NCBI GenBank assembly: GCA_020718945.1 | Contig: DYRB01000029.1 | Coordinates: 1-14,191, forward strand | DNA from: Lamprocystis purpurea | GTDB taxonomy: Bacteria; Pseudomonadota; Gammaproteobacteria; Chromatiales; Chromatiaceae | DNA: 14,191 bases | Direction: 5' to 3' | In this document: positions 13,971 through 14,191 of the stretch, in pieces | Numbering within the stretch: position 1 is the first letter of the stretch | How the letters are laid out: each line of letters opens with the position of its first letter | The notes under the pieces: generated by a model | Seen by the model: only the letters and a program-made list of their open reading frames with translations | What the model was told of the DNA's origin: nothing | Database searches by the model: none | Position numbers and translations under genes: made by a program

Positions 13971-14191
13971 ATGCCATCCCAGACCCTGACCCTGGTGGAC
14001 GCCACCGCCCGCGGCGTCGGGCTCGACCCCTTGACCCTGCACAGACCCAAGGCCGCGGCGCCCTTCGCCGGCAAGTTCCGGGTCATCGACTTCACCCTGG
14101 CCAACTGCCTGCACTCCGGGCTGCGGCGCATCCTGGTCCTGACCCAGTACAAGTCCCACTCCCTGCACAAGCACCTGCGCGACGGCTGGAG
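13971..14191 (+). CDS. GlgC-like (ADP-glucose pyrophosphorylase family) protein with degenerate nucleotide-binding motif, 3' partial
   Basis: Only the first 73 codons are in the window. FAGKFRVIDFTLANC (residues 32-46), SGLRRILVLTQYKSHSLHKHL (within 49-69) and GW identify the family that makes ADP-glucose for glycogen. The family normally begins with a block like LILAGGRGTRLKDLT. Here the ungapped equivalent is LTLVDATARGVGLDPLT (residues 6-22): both glycines before the Arg are Thr and Ala, and the second Arg (Arg32 in Escherichia coli GlgC) is Gly17. Lys27, matching the catalytic Lys42, and Lys35 are kept. Flanking sequence aligns without gaps, so a frameshift is unlikely. Loss of the Arg32 equivalent is known from plant modulatory subunits, so this could be a regulatory or inactive paralogue; that is inference. 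The ATG at 13971 begins right before the homology. I withhold the symbol glgC for that reason. Confidence 0.8.
   Translation, partial: MPSQTLTLVDATARGVGLDPLTLHRPKAAAPFAGKFRVIDFTLANCLHSGLRRILVLTQYKSHSLHKHLRDGW

Overview
The window is very GC-rich and codes like a gammaproteobacterium. The guaB/xseA divergent neighbourhood, glycogen genes, a Vd-type patatin autotransporter and many intergenic palindromes fit a purple sulfur bacterium (Chromatiaceae) or a close relative. That placement is an inference from gene content and composition; no rRNA or marker gene is present to prove it.

Layout from left to right: the 3' part of a patatin/POTRA/beta-barrel gene (1-2160, +), a palindromic repeat, then a convergent DUF938 methyltransferase (2328-2942, -). 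A two-gene unit of unknown function follows: a lipoprotein and a four-helix membrane protein joined stop-to-start (3120-5285, +), closed by a short intrinsic terminator. Next come a double-domain VOC protein and a minimal SET-domain protein (5398-6547, +), converging on guaB (6627-8096, -). Between guaB and the divergent xseA (10498-11871, +) lie 2.4 kb holding only repeats and a 5'-truncated, frameshifted remnant of an RTX protein (8786-9750). Beyond xseA are a short-chain dehydrogenase (12059-12772, -), a 5'-truncated gpmI fragment (12839-13417, +) and the start of a glgC-like gene (13971 to the edge, +).

The genes do not form one pathway. guaB (GMP synthesis) and xseA (DNA repair) are housekeeping genes kept as an old divergent pair but pushed apart by accessory DNA. 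gpmI and glgC belong to central carbon and glycogen metabolism, but the gpmI copy lacks its catalytic N-terminal part and the GlgC homologue lacks the usual nucleotide-binding signature.

The non-coding DNA is the most unusual part. Four structured repeat families are visible: (a) three 139-145 bp palindromes with GCAAAT-rich ends, each placed just after a stop codon; (b) two REP/BIME-like elements with trinucleotide-loop hairpins, one interrupted by 99 bp flanked by TCGG; (c) a roughly 190 bp element built of nested trinucleotide-loop hairpins upstream of xseA; (d) GGGACGGGGT/ACCCCGTCCC palindromes. I found no CRISPR array, tRNA, rRNA, transposase or phage gene, and no convincing new multigene system. 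The best leads are the degenerate GlgC homologue, the interrupted BIME and the unknown lipoprotein/membrane pair.
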